Below are positions 8,868 to 17,304 of a DNA stretch of 64,000 nt, piece after piece. The stretch spans positions 124,001 to 188,000 of the forward strand of contig JBCCCR010000009.1 of the NCBI GenBank assembly GCA_039033415.1, in the 5' to 3' direction. Positions within the stretch are counted from its first letter, which is position 1. Each line of letters opens with the position of its first letter. Made by a program: the position numbers and the translations under genes. The notes beneath the pieces are model-generated. The model was not told the DNA's origin. It was given only the letters and a program-made list of their open reading frames with translations, and searched no databases. The stretch comes from Pseudomonadota bacterium. GTDB lineage: Bacteria; Pseudomonadota; Gammaproteobacteria; Xanthomonadales; SZUA-38.

Positions 8868-10012
8868 AGCTCGAGGGCATTCGGGTCGTCGACCTGTCGC
8901 TGTTCCTGCCCGGCCCGTTTCTCACCTTGATGCTGGCCGACCATGGCGCGGAGGTCATTAAGGTTGAGCCCCCCGGCGGCGATCCCAGCCGCCAGATCGG
9001 TCAGCAGCAGGCTGGCCACTCCGTGTTCTTTCGAAACGCCAACCGCGGTAAGAAAAGCGTGGTGCTCGATCTCAAGAATGAGGCCGGTCGCGAGGCATTG
9101 CTGGATCTCTGTGCGACAGCGGACATTTTTGTCGAAGGATTCCGACCCGGCGTCGTCAAACGACTCAGCGCCGATTACGACACGATCCGGGCGAAGCGAC
9201 CCGAGATCATCTACTGTTCGGTCAGTGCTTTCGGCCAGAGTGGCCCCTACCGCGACCGGCCGGCGCACGATCTGGCAAACCAGAGCCTGGCGGGGTTCGT
9301 CGCGATGAATGTCGGCAGCGACGGCCGACCGGCGCTGCCGGCTTTACCCGCCGCCGACCTGGCCGCAGCTCACATGGGGCTGGCTGCGGTGCTGATGGCG
9401 CTCTATCGACGCACCATCACCGGACAGGGTGACTACGTGGATATCGCCATGCAGGACTCGCTGCTGGCATGGGCGCCGAACGTCCTTGGACCGGTGTTCG
9501 CGGAGAATCGTTCCCCTCGCCCCGGCCTCGAACGCACACTCGGCGGCGCCGCCTTTTATCAGATCTACGAAACGGCGGATCATCGTTACCTAAGTCTGGC
9601 CGGCCAGGAGCCAAAATTTGTCCGCAATTTGCTGGCCGAGCTTGGCCGCATGGACCTGTTTGAGCTGTGCGAGAAAGGACCAGGCGCTCATCAGCTGCCG
9701 GTCGTCGAATTTCTTCAGTCGGTCTTTGCCGAGAAGACGCTGGATGAGTGGAACCGCTGGTTTGCTGACCGGGATATCTGCTATGCCCCGGTGCTCTCGT
9801 TGGCCGAAGCCCACGAGGACCTCCACAATCGGGCGCGCGGCATGACCCTGATCGACGGCGAAGGCCTGCGCCACGTTGGCAACCCGATGCATTTTCAGCA
9901 GGAGCCGGCGGAGCTGGATTTTTCGGTGGCCACCTGCGGCGAACATACCGGCGAAGTCTTTCAGGATCTTGGCTACAGCAAGCAGCAGATCGATGCACTA
10001 CAGGCTCCGTAG
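8864..10012 (+). CDS. CaiB/BaiF family (class III) CoA-transferase
   Basis: Protein of 382 residues with the family III CoA-transferase pattern. The N-terminus is GIRVVDLSLFLPGPFLTLML, followed by DHGAEVIKVEPPGGD. KKSVVLDLKNEAGREALLDL forms the next Rossmann segment, and a conserved Asp near residue 136 in AHDLANQSLAGF is the expected catalytic carboxylate. These enzymes move CoA between carboxylic acids such as formate/oxalate, carnitine or methylated acids. The substrate here is unknown. The gene begins inside the stop of the isochorismatase-like gene (ATGA overlap). The C-terminal half has the expected CYAPVLSLAEAHEDLHNRAR region. Confidence 0.85.
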   Translation: MKLEGIRVVDLSLFLPGPFLTLMLADHGAEVIKVEPPGGDPSRQIGQQQAGHSVFFRNANRGKKSVVLDLKNEAGREALLDLCATADIFVEGFRPGVVKRLSADYDTIRAKRPEIIYCSVSAFGQSGPYRDRPAHDLANQSLAGFVAMNVGSDGRPALPALPAADLAAAHMGLAAVLMALYRRTITGQGDYVDIAMQDSLLAWAPNVLGPVFAENRSPRPGLERTLGGAAFYQIYETADHRYLSLAGQEPKFVRNLLAELGRMDLFELCEKGPGAHQLPVVEFLQSVFAEKTLDEWNRWFADRDICYAPVLSLAEAHEDLHNRARGMTLIDGEGLRHVGNPMHFQQEPAELDFSVATCGEHTGEVFQDLGYSKQQIDALQAP

Positions 10013-10072
10013 CGTGACCTGACCGACACCGGTTTAGGGCAGAAAGAACGACGCGTGAGCGGGCTTGGAGGC

Positions 10073-11293
10073 TCAGCCGGCGTGCACGGTTACAGCCTCA
10101 CCGATCTGATTCAGGATTTCGCGCAGCCGGTCGTAGTCGGGGTGCCGGACCCGCATCCAGGCGTTGGCCATATAGCCCGCCTCCACGGGTTGAGTTGGCG
10201 TGCCGGCCGGAGGCAGGTGCGCCGCAACGATGTGTTCGCCGAAGTGGCGCTGGACGGCCTCCACCCCGGTATACCCGGTGATATGCCCGTCAGCCTCAGG
10301 CCGCAGCGCAATCATGCCTGCGCTGTAGCGGCGTGACGGAGCGGTGTGACCGGTACCGTGCACCAGCGCGTGAGCCCACTCGAAGTAGAGGTCAAAGTCG
10401 TTGGCGGTGTTGTAGACGTCCCACTGCCCCACCCCCGGTGGTCGGCAACCGATTTCGGAGAACTTGAGGCCTTTGGGCCCTGCAAACCACTCCATGTGCG
10501 TCGCTGAGGTGCCAATCCCCAGTATCTGATTAACCTTGCGTGCCATCGCACGTAACTCGCCGTATCCCTCGGCATCCAGTCGGTTGGTGGTCACCATCTG
10601 CGGTGAGATCCAGCGCTCGCGCATCGCCTCAAGAACGTTCGGGTAGTAGTGAGTGATAAACTCGTGCACCACCTCGCCGTCGACCGTCAGCGTGTCAAGG
10701 TATCCCTCGTGCCCCTCGATAAACTCTTCGACGGCCACCGCCTGTCCATCGGCGACGCCGCAGGCCTGGGCCACGCTCGCCAGCTCGCTTCGGCTGGCGA
10801 CCCGATAGGTATCTGACGCCCCGGCCCCTGCCGGAGGCTTGATGATCAGCGGAAAGCCGACGGCGTCGGCAAAATCGCTGAGATCCTGTTCACTGACCGC
10901 GCGGGTCGACTGGGCGCAGGGAATACCCGCCTCCCGCAGCGCCTCCTTCATCGCCGGCTTGTCTCGACACAGATACGCCGTGTGCGCGCTGGTGCCCGGA
11001 ATACCGGCCGCCTCGCGAACCGTTGCGGCCGCCATGATATGAGCTTCCACCGTCGCCTCGAGCCGGTCCACCCAGACCACCCCCTGGATCGCCTTGACGG
11101 CCGCCAGCAGCGAAGGCTCATGCACCACCGAACGGACCTGCACGTAGTCGGTCAGCCAGTGTTTCATTTCGTCGGTCAGGCTGTCCTTGGGCCGCTCGCC
11201 AACGCCGATCACGTTGGCGCCGGCGGCGTGCAGCGCGCGGACAAACTCGCGTTGGTTGTACGGGAAGGACGGCTCTACAAAAATGATGTTCAT
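10073..11293 (-). CDS. ATP-grasp carboxylate ligase, paralogue 1 of the glycogen locus
   Basis: Protein of 406 residues of the ATP-grasp fold. An N-terminal pre-ATP-grasp domain begins MNIIFVEPSFPYNQREFVRAL. Substrate-fold elements TAYLCRDKPAMKEALREAGI come next. The ATP-binding lysine region FPLIIKPPAGAGASDTYRV and hinge AVEEFIEGHEGYLDTLTVDG follow, then the metal-binding motif HMEWF with FSEIGCRPPGVGQ. Such enzymes make an acyl phosphate and join it to an amine or thiol. The substrate is unknown. It overlaps the glgA stop by four bases (ATGA) and is clearly paralogous to the proteins encoded at 12876-14093 and 18231-19496. The tight coupling to glgA argues for a role linked to glycogen or its physiological state. 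Confidence 0.85.
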   Translation of the reverse strand: MNIIFVEPSFPYNQREFVRALHAAGANVIGVGERPKDSLTDEMKHWLTDYVQVRSVVHEPSLLAAVKAIQGVVWVDRLEATVEAHIMAAATVREAAGIPGTSAHTAYLCRDKPAMKEALREAGIPCAQSTRAVSEQDLSDFADAVGFPLIIKPPAGAGASDTYRVASRSELASVAQACGVADGQAVAVEEFIEGHEGYLDTLTVDGEVVHEFITHYYPNVLEAMRERWISPQMVTTNRLDAEGYGELRAMARKVNQILGIGTSATHMEWFAGPKGLKFSEIGCRPPGVGQWDVYNTANDFDLYFEWAHALVHGTGHTAPSRRYSAGMIALRPEADGHITGYTGVEAVQRHFGEHIVAAHLPPAGTPTQPVEAGYMANAWMRVRHPDYDRLREILNQIGEAVTVHAG

Positions 11294-12744
11294 CCGTGCA
11301 CCGTCAGCTGTCGGTAGAGATCTTCATATTGGGCACCCTGCCGCTGCCAGGAAAAATCTTGCGCCATGCCGTTGCGCATCACCTGCATCCAGAGGGTTCG
11401 ATTTGCATAAAGGTCCAGCGCCGTCTCGAGCGCCCAGCGCAGGCCAATGTCGTCGTAGTCGCGAAACAGGACACCCGTACCGGTGCCGTGCTGCACGTTG
11501 ATCTGCTGCACCGAATCGGCCAGGCCTCCGGTTTCACGAACCACGGGAACGGTGCCGTATTTGAGGCTGTACATCTGATTCAGGCCGCAGGGCTCATAGA
11601 GCGACGGCATCAGAAACAGGTCGCTGCCCGCTTCGATCCAGTGAGCGAGGCGATTGTTGTATCCGCGGTAAAAGCACACCTGCCCGGGAAACCGATGCTG
11701 CAGTTCGCCAAAGAAATGTTCATAACGCGACTCTCCGCTGCCGAGGACCGCCAGCATCAGCGGGCGACGGGCCAGGATCTCAGGCAACGCGCTGTGCAGC
11801 AGATCCAGGCCTTTCTGAGAGGTCAGCCGCGTGACCATGCCCAGCAGCGGTTGATCGATTTCACCGGTCAGGCCCAGCTCGTTCATTAGCGCGCGCTTGC
11901 AGGCTCGCTTGCCGGCCAGCTCCATCGCGGTGAAGTTGAAAGGGATTAACGTGTCGGTCTCCGGGTCCCACTCGTGACCGTCGACGCCATTCAAGATGCC
12001 GGTCAGCGAGTCACGCCGGCCCCTGAGGATGGTTTGCAGCCCCATGCCGTAAGCATCGGTTTGAATCTCGCGCGCATAGGTTGGGCTGACGGTGGTCAGA
12101 TGATCAGCGTAAAGGAGCGAGGTCTTGAGAAAATTGATCACGCCGTCGTGCAGGTCGTCCTGATGCAGCAGATTCTCAAAGCCGTTCAGATCGAGATCCG
12201 GCAGCACATCGCTCGAGAACATTCCCTGATAACCGATGTTGTGGATTGTCATGATCGAACGGGTTTGAGCAAACAACTGATCCCACGCATAGATACTCTT
12301 CAGGTAGAGCGGTATTAAACCCGTGTGCCAGTCGTGACAGTGAAAAATATCGGGCGCAAAACCCATGCGCTGGCAGATTTCGGGGCACGCTCGGCAAAGT
12401 AATATGAACCGCCGGTGCTCGTCCCAGTGCTGCGTGTAGACTGAGCCCCGCTGATACAGATCAGGACTGCGCAGGAGGTAAATCGACAGTCCTGTGCCCG
12501 GCAGTTGGACCGTATCCACCGAAAAATAGCCTTCCCGCCCCCCGATGGTGATCGGCACTTCCTGCAGATAATCAACCGGCACGACAGCCAGTCCGCTGAC
12601 GTCGATTGTGTCATAAAACGGCATCACGACCCGCACGTCGTGCCCGCTGCGCTGAAGGTGTAGCGACAGCGCAGCCGAGACGTCGGCCAGGCCGCCGGTT
12701 TTGGCCAGCGGTGCAAGCTCAGCAGTCGCCTGGAAAATCTTCAA
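11290..12744 (-). CDS. glgA: Glycogen (starch) synthase
   Basis: GT5 glycogen synthase of 484 residues, the usual length for bacterial GlgA. It transfers glucose from ADP-glucose to the non-reducing end of an alpha-1,4-glucan. The nucleotide-sugar binding motif KTGGLADV begins at Lys15. The C-terminal GT-B half carries GMVTRLTSQKGLDLL, the EPCGLNQMYSLKYGTVPVVRETGGL active-site loop and LALETALDLY-like helices. The start codon is TTG at 12744, fixed by alignment of the MKIFQATAELAPLAKTGG N-terminus. It is the first gene of a two-gene unit with the following ATP-grasp gene and is divergent from another ATP-grasp gene across 131 bases. The partner enzymes GlgC and GlgP are encoded about 7 kb away in the same cluster; no branching enzyme is present in this window. 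Confidence 0.95.
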   Translation of the reverse strand: MKIFQATAELAPLAKTGGLADVSAALSLHLQRSGHDVRVVMPFYDTIDVSGLAVVPVDYLQEVPITIGGREGYFSVDTVQLPGTGLSIYLLRSPDLYQRGSVYTQHWDEHRRFILLCRACPEICQRMGFAPDIFHCHDWHTGLIPLYLKSIYAWDQLFAQTRSIMTIHNIGYQGMFSSDVLPDLDLNGFENLLHQDDLHDGVINFLKTSLLYADHLTTVSPTYAREIQTDAYGMGLQTILRGRRDSLTGILNGVDGHEWDPETDTLIPFNFTAMELAGKRACKRALMNELGLTGEIDQPLLGMVTRLTSQKGLDLLHSALPEILARRPLMLAVLGSGESRYEHFFGELQHRFPGQVCFYRGYNNRLAHWIEAGSDLFLMPSLYEPCGLNQMYSLKYGTVPVVRETGGLADSVQQINVQHGTGTGVLFRDYDDIGLRWALETALDLYANRTLWMQVMRNGMAQDFSWQRQGAQYEDLYRQLTVHG

Positions 12745-12875
12745 TGAACGGTCGCTTCTTAGGAAAGGATACGCGGTGGAGGTGGTATTCTACCCTGCCT
12801 TCGCGGGCCTGCGGGCCCGAAACGTCCCGGGGAGATCAGGCGCAACAGCGCCGCTATGCAAAGCAGGACTGCTCG

Positions 12876-14093
12876 ATGAATATCATATTGATTTCCCCCG
12901 GCTACCCGGCCGATATTCCGGAGTTTGTGCGCGGTCTGGCGGAGTGCGGCGCTCGCGTCATCGGTGTCGGTGACCAGGCCCAGGCCAACCTCCCTGAGCT
13001 ATCGCGCCGCGCCCTCAGCCGCTACCTTCAGGTTCCCTCGTTGTGGGATCGGGAGGCCGTAGCGGCAACTCTGCAGGCTGAACTGCGAGGCCTGGACGTG
13101 GCTGGCGTTGAGTGTTTGTGGGAACCGGGAGTGATGCTCGCTGCACAGCTCCGTCAACAGTTTGGCCTGCCGGGCCTCAGCGTTGCCCAGGCCCACCGGT
13201 TTCGGGACAAGGAGGCCATGAAGCAAGCGCTCGACCAGGCCGGCATCCGAACGCCCCACCACGTGGCGGCAACCACCAGCGCCGCCTGCTTTGAGGCGGC
13301 CGAACGCATCGGCTTTCCGCTGATTTTGAAACCGATTGCCGGTGCGGGTTCCGCCGACACCTACCGTGTCGATACGCGGGCAGAACTGCGCCAGGCACTG
13401 GCCATGATGAGACACGTCCCTGCGGTGAGCGTCGAAGAATTCGTTGAGGGTGACGAGTTCACGTTTGACGCCATCTGCGTCAACGGCCAGGTGGCTTATC
13501 ACAACGTTGCCTGGTATCGCCCGCGCCCCCTCATCGCCCGCAGCAACGAGTGGATCAGCCCCCAGGTTGTCGCGTTACGGAACGTCGAGCGCGACGACCT
13601 GTCCGACGGCATCGCCATGGGCCACCAGGTGCTCGAGGCGCTGGGATTTCAGACGGGTTTCACCCACATGGAGTGGTATCGCAAGGCAGACGGCGAGGTG
13701 GTCTTTGGCGAGATCGGCGCGCGTCCACCGGGCGCCCACCAGGTTGATCAGATGAAGTTTGCCTGCGACTTTGATGTCTTTCGCGCCTGGGGACAGGCGG
13801 TCGCGACCGGCGATCCTTCCCTCACCTTCCACCGGCGCTACAACGTCGCAACCGTGTACAAACGCGCTCGCGGCGTCGGCCGAATCAGCCGGATTGAAGG
13901 CGCTGAGAGCCTCCAGCACCGCTATGGTCAACACGTCGTTTGGAACACGCTGCTGCCCGCTGGCAGCGCCCGTCGGGACTGGCGTCAGACGCTGGTATCT
14001 GACGGGTTCATCATGCTGCGCCACCCGGAGCTCGATGAGACCTTGACCATGGCAGACGCGGTGGCCTCGGAGCTACACCTGTACGCCGAGTAA
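12876..14093 (+). CDS. ATP-grasp carboxylate ligase, paralogue 2
   Basis: Protein of 405 residues, starting MNIILISPGYPADIPEFVRG, nearly the same length and layout as the ligase downstream of glgA. ATP-grasp landmarks are RFRDKEAMKQALDQAGIRTP, the lysine motif FPLILKPIAGAGSADTYRV, EEFVEGDEFTFDAI, and HMEWY with FGEIGARPPGAHQ. The frame stays open upstream to 12606, but that stretch overlaps the divergent glgA gene and is low-complexity. The ATG at 12876 has AGGA seven bases upstream and aligns with its paralogue. It is the only plus-strand gene in the glycogen cluster, sharing a divergent promoter region with glgA and converging on the esterase gene. Confidence 0.85.
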   Translation: MNIILISPGYPADIPEFVRGLAECGARVIGVGDQAQANLPELSRRALSRYLQVPSLWDREAVAATLQAELRGLDVAGVECLWEPGVMLAAQLRQQFGLPGLSVAQAHRFRDKEAMKQALDQAGIRTPHHVAATTSAACFEAAERIGFPLILKPIAGAGSADTYRVDTRAELRQALAMMRHVPAVSVEEFVEGDEFTFDAICVNGQVAYHNVAWYRPRPLIARSNEWISPQVVALRNVERDDLSDGIAMGHQVLEALGFQTGFTHMEWYRKADGEVVFGEIGARPPGAHQVDQMKFACDFDVFRAWGQAVATGDPSLTFHRRYNVATVYKRARGVGRISRIEGAESLQHRYGQHVVWNTLLPAGSARRDWRQTLVSDGFIMLRHPELDETLTMADAVASELHLYAE

Positions 14094-14120
14094 ACCAACC
14101 TCAAGCGGCCCACTAGGCGA

Positions 14121-14852
14121 TCAGGCGAATTCGTCTAGATACTTGGGCAGCATCTCGCGCCAGGTCACCCAGTCGTGGTGATAGTGGCTGCCCCAGGGGT
14201 CAACGCGATTGGGAATACCTTTGGCGCCAAGCGTCTGCGCCATGCGCCAGGATTCACCAATGTTCTCGTAGTCGCCCTCACCGGACGGCAGCAGAATCTG
14301 TCGCGTGCGCAGCAGCTCCAGCGCTGAGCCCTCAAGCCCCGGCAGGAAGTGAAGCGGCGAGCTGAAGTAGAAGTCGTCGAAAAACTGCCCCTCGAGATAC
14401 TTGGACAGATCGTACGTTCCGCTCATGGCGATCGCGAGCCGAAACGCGTCCGGATGGCGGCACACCGTGGCCACCGCGTTGAACGCGCCAATCGACGCAC
14501 CGGCAGCAATGATCTCAATGTCCGGCGTCCGACAGTCGGCCCGGATGGCGGGCGTGACCTCTTGATAGATGAACGCATCGAACGCGTTTTGCATCTTGGC
14601 CCGGAACGCCGGGTGGTGCTCGCCGGAAAACCAGGTGCGCCCGGCCACGCTATCGGTCGAGTAGATCTTGATGCGCCCGGCCTCCAGCAGCGGCGCCAGC
14701 GCCCGGATCATCAAAAAACGTTCGATCTCCTCAGCGTCTCCGCCGGCGGTGGGATACAGCAAGACCGGCGTACCATAGGATCCCCACCGAATCAGCGGCA
14801 TGGTCTGTTCGAGCCGCGGCGAATGCCATCGTGTGACCTCTTTCGGCACCAT
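14121..14852 (-). CDS. Alpha/beta-hydrolase esterase (short form)
   Basis: Protein of 243 residues of the putative-esterase group of alpha/beta hydrolases. Visible elements are the GTPVLLYPTAGGDAEEIERF oxyanion region, the nucleophile elbow AAGASIGAF with Ser120, and a C-terminal WGSHYHHDWVTWR that supplies the likely catalytic His. No signal peptide is seen, so it is probably cytoplasmic. It overlaps the upstream RimK-like ligase gene by one base (TGATG), and is the last gene of the glgC-glgP operon. The substrate is not known. Given its place after four ligase and hydrolase genes, it may hydrolyse an ester or amide made in the pathway, which is inference. Confidence 0.8.
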   Translation of the reverse strand: MVPKEVTRWHSPRLEQTMPLIRWGSYGTPVLLYPTAGGDAEEIERFLMIRALAPLLEAGRIKIYSTDSVAGRTWFSGEHHPAFRAKMQNAFDAFIYQEVTPAIRADCRTPDIEIIAAGASIGAFNAVATVCRHPDAFRLAIAMSGTYDLSKYLEGQFFDDFYFSSPLHFLPGLEGSALELLRTRQILLPSGEGDYENIGESWRMAQTLGAKGIPNRVDPWGSHYHHDWVTWREMLPKYLDEFA

Positions 14853-16093
14853 CAGGCGGCAGCTTTGTCGTCAGCCAGCGACTGCTGAACGCGCTCCCAG
14901 AACAACTCGGTGAACGCGTCAACTTCGTGTTCGGGATAGAGTGAAGTGACCTTCTGGCGAATAGCGTCGAGCACAACCTCAGACCGGAACAGCTCCGCCG
15001 CGACAGCGTCCAGATCACCCAGGTGCTCTGCACAAAAGTCTTCGAAGCGCTCGGTTTCGAAATGGGCTTCGGCCAGCTCGTGGTAGCCAGCGAGCTTTTC
15101 TTCCTGACTGCGATCGCTGTCGGCGATCGCAAAGTAGTCCTGCCAGTTGAGATCGGACCGCATTTTGCGACCCGTGGCAGCGCAGAAAACCGACCAGCGC
15201 ACGTTGGCTTTGACCAGCCAGGGAAAATGATAGTGAAGCGAACTCACCTGGGAGTCGGGGCAAGCGTTAGCGAAGTCGATCGGATGCCAAACACCCTCGC
15301 TCCGCAGCGCCTCGCAGGAGTTGAAGTCCCAGCCGAAAAAGGCGTTGATGATCCCGGTCATCTGGTGCAGATGGCTTTCGTCCTCGGCAGACAGAAAGTC
15401 TCGCTCCATCCGGTAGCGATCATGCAGCGGCGCTCCGGGATCGTAGTTGACGCAGCGCCGCTGCGGCCCAAGGCCGATGCAGCGGATAAACGCGTCGTGT
15501 GGCATCACGCCTTTCTGTAGATTCATGACGCGCGCGCCGCTGTCGTCGTAGGCATCGCGCAGCGCCTGAGCGTCGTTGATCGCCGTAACCCCAACCCAGG
15601 CGCCGCCGTCGTAGGGTTTCATAAAGAGCGGGTAGCCGATCTTGTCACCGATTTCACCCAGATCGAACAGCTTGGCGTATTGCCTGAGCGTCGGCTCCAG
15701 GTCGGACGACTCGGCGTAGGACTTGGGCGGGAGCAGCCAGGTATCCGGCACGGGAAAACCCAGTCGCATCATCGCGGCATAGGTGGTCTGCTTTTCCATT
15801 GACTGCAGCGTCCAAGGGTTATTGAACACGTACAGGTCATCCATCACGATCGACTTCTTGATCCACTCCCGGGAAGGCTGATACCAGTGGGTCAAACGAT
15901 CGATAACCACATCGTAGGGGCACGGACGCCGCAGATCGAACGGTTCGATCACGACACGCTCAACGTCAAAGCTCATCTGGTTCTGACCGTCGCTTACCAC
16001 CGGGTCGAGCCGCGACAGCAGCGCCTCGTAGCAGATTGGCCAGCAGATATCCGCGCCCAGGGATAGACCGATTTTTCGTGTTGTTGTGCTCAC
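14852..16093 (-). CDS. RimK-like ATP-grasp ligase
   Basis: Protein of 413 residues from a GTG at 16093. An AGGA exactly six bases upstream supports this start; an ATG at 16141 also opens the frame but adds 16 unlikely residues. ATP-grasp features are SMEKQTTYAAMMRLGFPVP, the lysine-containing YPLFMKPYDGGAWVGVTAI, and DFNSCEALRSEGVWHPIDFA near the metal-binding end. It differs from the three paralogous ligases in the cluster and looks closer to glutathione-synthetase/RimK-type peptide ligases. The C-terminal third (about 290-410) is an acidic helical extension. It shares one base with the following esterase gene. The substrate is unknown. Confidence 0.8.
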   Translation of the reverse strand: MSTTTRKIGLSLGADICWPICYEALLSRLDPVVSDGQNQMSFDVERVVIEPFDLRRPCPYDVVIDRLTHWYQPSREWIKKSIVMDDLYVFNNPWTLQSMEKQTTYAAMMRLGFPVPDTWLLPPKSYAESSDLEPTLRQYAKLFDLGEIGDKIGYPLFMKPYDGGAWVGVTAINDAQALRDAYDDSGARVMNLQKGVMPHDAFIRCIGLGPQRRCVNYDPGAPLHDRYRMERDFLSAEDESHLHQMTGIINAFFGWDFNSCEALRSEGVWHPIDFANACPDSQVSSLHYHFPWLVKANVRWSVFCAATGRKMRSDLNWQDYFAIADSDRSQEEKLAGYHELAEAHFETERFEDFCAEHLGDLDAVAAELFRSEVVLDAIRQKVTSLYPEHEVDAFTELFWERVQQSLADDKAAA

Positions 16094-16167
16094 TATATGT
16101 CCTGTTTGCTTAGCGGTTTCACGTCGTGCCTGCCAGACCACCCGGGCTCCGAGCGCTCAACAAGACG

Positions 16168-17304
16168 CTATTCATACACCATCCATGCCGGCCCGGGAAA
16201 CAGCCAGGTCAAGCCACTGCGCAGCCGGTCACGCCAGTTCTCCCAGTTGTGCGCGTCACGCGCTTCCTCCAAAAGCACGTCGATCGACTGCTGCTGCAGC
16301 GTCAGCACCATCGAACGGTTTTCAAAGATCAGCGACTCATAGAGACCACAGCTGAGAAACACCTTCTTTGCCGGGTGCCCGGGTGACTCGCGAAATCGAT
16401 TGACAAAGGCCACCACCGGATCGAAGGCCGGACCGCGCTTGTGTCGGCCGATATCGCTGAACGCAAAAGACCCCGATTGGAGCAACAGCCGATCGAACAG
16501 CCCGGGATTCAGCCAGGCGGCATGCAACGATGCCACCGCGCCAAAACTGGCGCCCATGAGGCAGCGTGACCGGGAGTCGTCGATGAGCGGGTATCGTTCA
16601 CTCATCACGCTCAGGACCTCGTTACAAATGAACTGCGCATGACGGCGGTCGCCGGCGTATTCGGTAAGCCGATCGGGCGAATCACTCAGGGCAACGATTA
16701 GGGGTGGAATCTCCAGATCATGAATCAGGTTGTCCAGCACCACGCCAAGCTGGGCGTAGCGAAGGTAGTCGTTTCCATCGTGGACCACCAGCAGTGAGTA
16801 GCTTCGGCTTCGGCGGAAACGGGACGGCAGGTAGACGTTGAGCGCTCGCTGATCACCAAAGGCGCTGCTGTCGATCGTCACCGTATCCCAGCTGCCGCGT
16901 CTGACGTCGTCCCGCTCTTCGGTCCAGGCGGGACGCTCGTAGCCCTCCGCCTGGCAAACCGAGTTGGCGCCGAAAGGATCGTCCGCCAACACCGGATTGA
17001 GTGGATCAACAATCAGCGTTGTCTGGCCGCCGGCGATGACCTCAAACTTGTACTCGATGCGGGAACCCGGCGCGAGATCGATGGCGACGGTCCAGAGGTC
17101 CGTTGCGCCCACCCTTTGAAACGGCTGAGCGGCCGCAAAGCCAGCAACCCAGCATCGGAGATTCACCGCATCCGCCGCACCGCGGTACACGAAAGTCACC
17201 TTTCGCCCATCGACAACGGGAAAACGATTGCCCGCGAGAAAAGTTTCGACGTCAGCGGACGTCGGTTCCGGAATCGCGAGAAAGGTCTTGAGCGGAAGGG
17301 TCAT
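16168..17304 (-). CDS. Enterochelin-esterase-like hydrolase with N-terminal beta-sandwich domain
   Basis: Protein of 378 residues. Residues about 33-110 form an immunoglobulin-like domain of the enterochelin-esterase N-terminal or CBM48 kind (VTFVYRGAADAVNLRCWV, LAPGSRIEYKFEV, LIVDPLNP). Residues about 140-370 form the alpha/beta-hydrolase domain. That domain includes RALNVYLPSRF, SYSLLVVHDGNDYL, the elbow CLMGASFGAVASL with Ser252, and a late DAHNWENWRDRL that should carry the catalytic His. It overlaps the stop of the S51-like gene by four bases (ATGA). CBM48-like domains bind alpha-glucans in glycogen enzymes, so a glycogen-associated substrate is plausible but unproven; trilactone hydrolysis is an alternative because no siderophore genes are near. 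Confidence 0.8.
   Translation of the reverse strand: MTLPLKTFLAIPEPTSADVETFLAGNRFPVVDGRKVTFVYRGAADAVNLRCWVAGFAAAQPFQRVGATDLWTVAIDLAPGSRIEYKFEVIAGGQTTLIVDPLNPVLADDPFGANSVCQAEGYERPAWTEERDDVRRGSWDTVTIDSSAFGDQRALNVYLPSRFRRSRSYSLLVVHDGNDYLRYAQLGVVLDNLIHDLEIPPLIVALSDSPDRLTEYAGDRRHAQFICNEVLSVMSERYPLIDDSRSRCLMGASFGAVASLHAAWLNPGLFDRLLLQSGSFAFSDIGRHKRGPAFDPVVAFVNRFRESPGHPAKKVFLSCGLYESLIFENRSMVLTLQQQSIDVLLEEARDAHNWENWRDRLRSGLTWLFPGPAWMVYE

Noticed and set aside
12606-12875. 90-codon extension of the plus-strand ATP-grasp frame
   Set aside because: It overlaps the divergent glgA start, is rich in Arg and Pro, and lacks any match to the paralogue, which starts at the equivalent of 12876.
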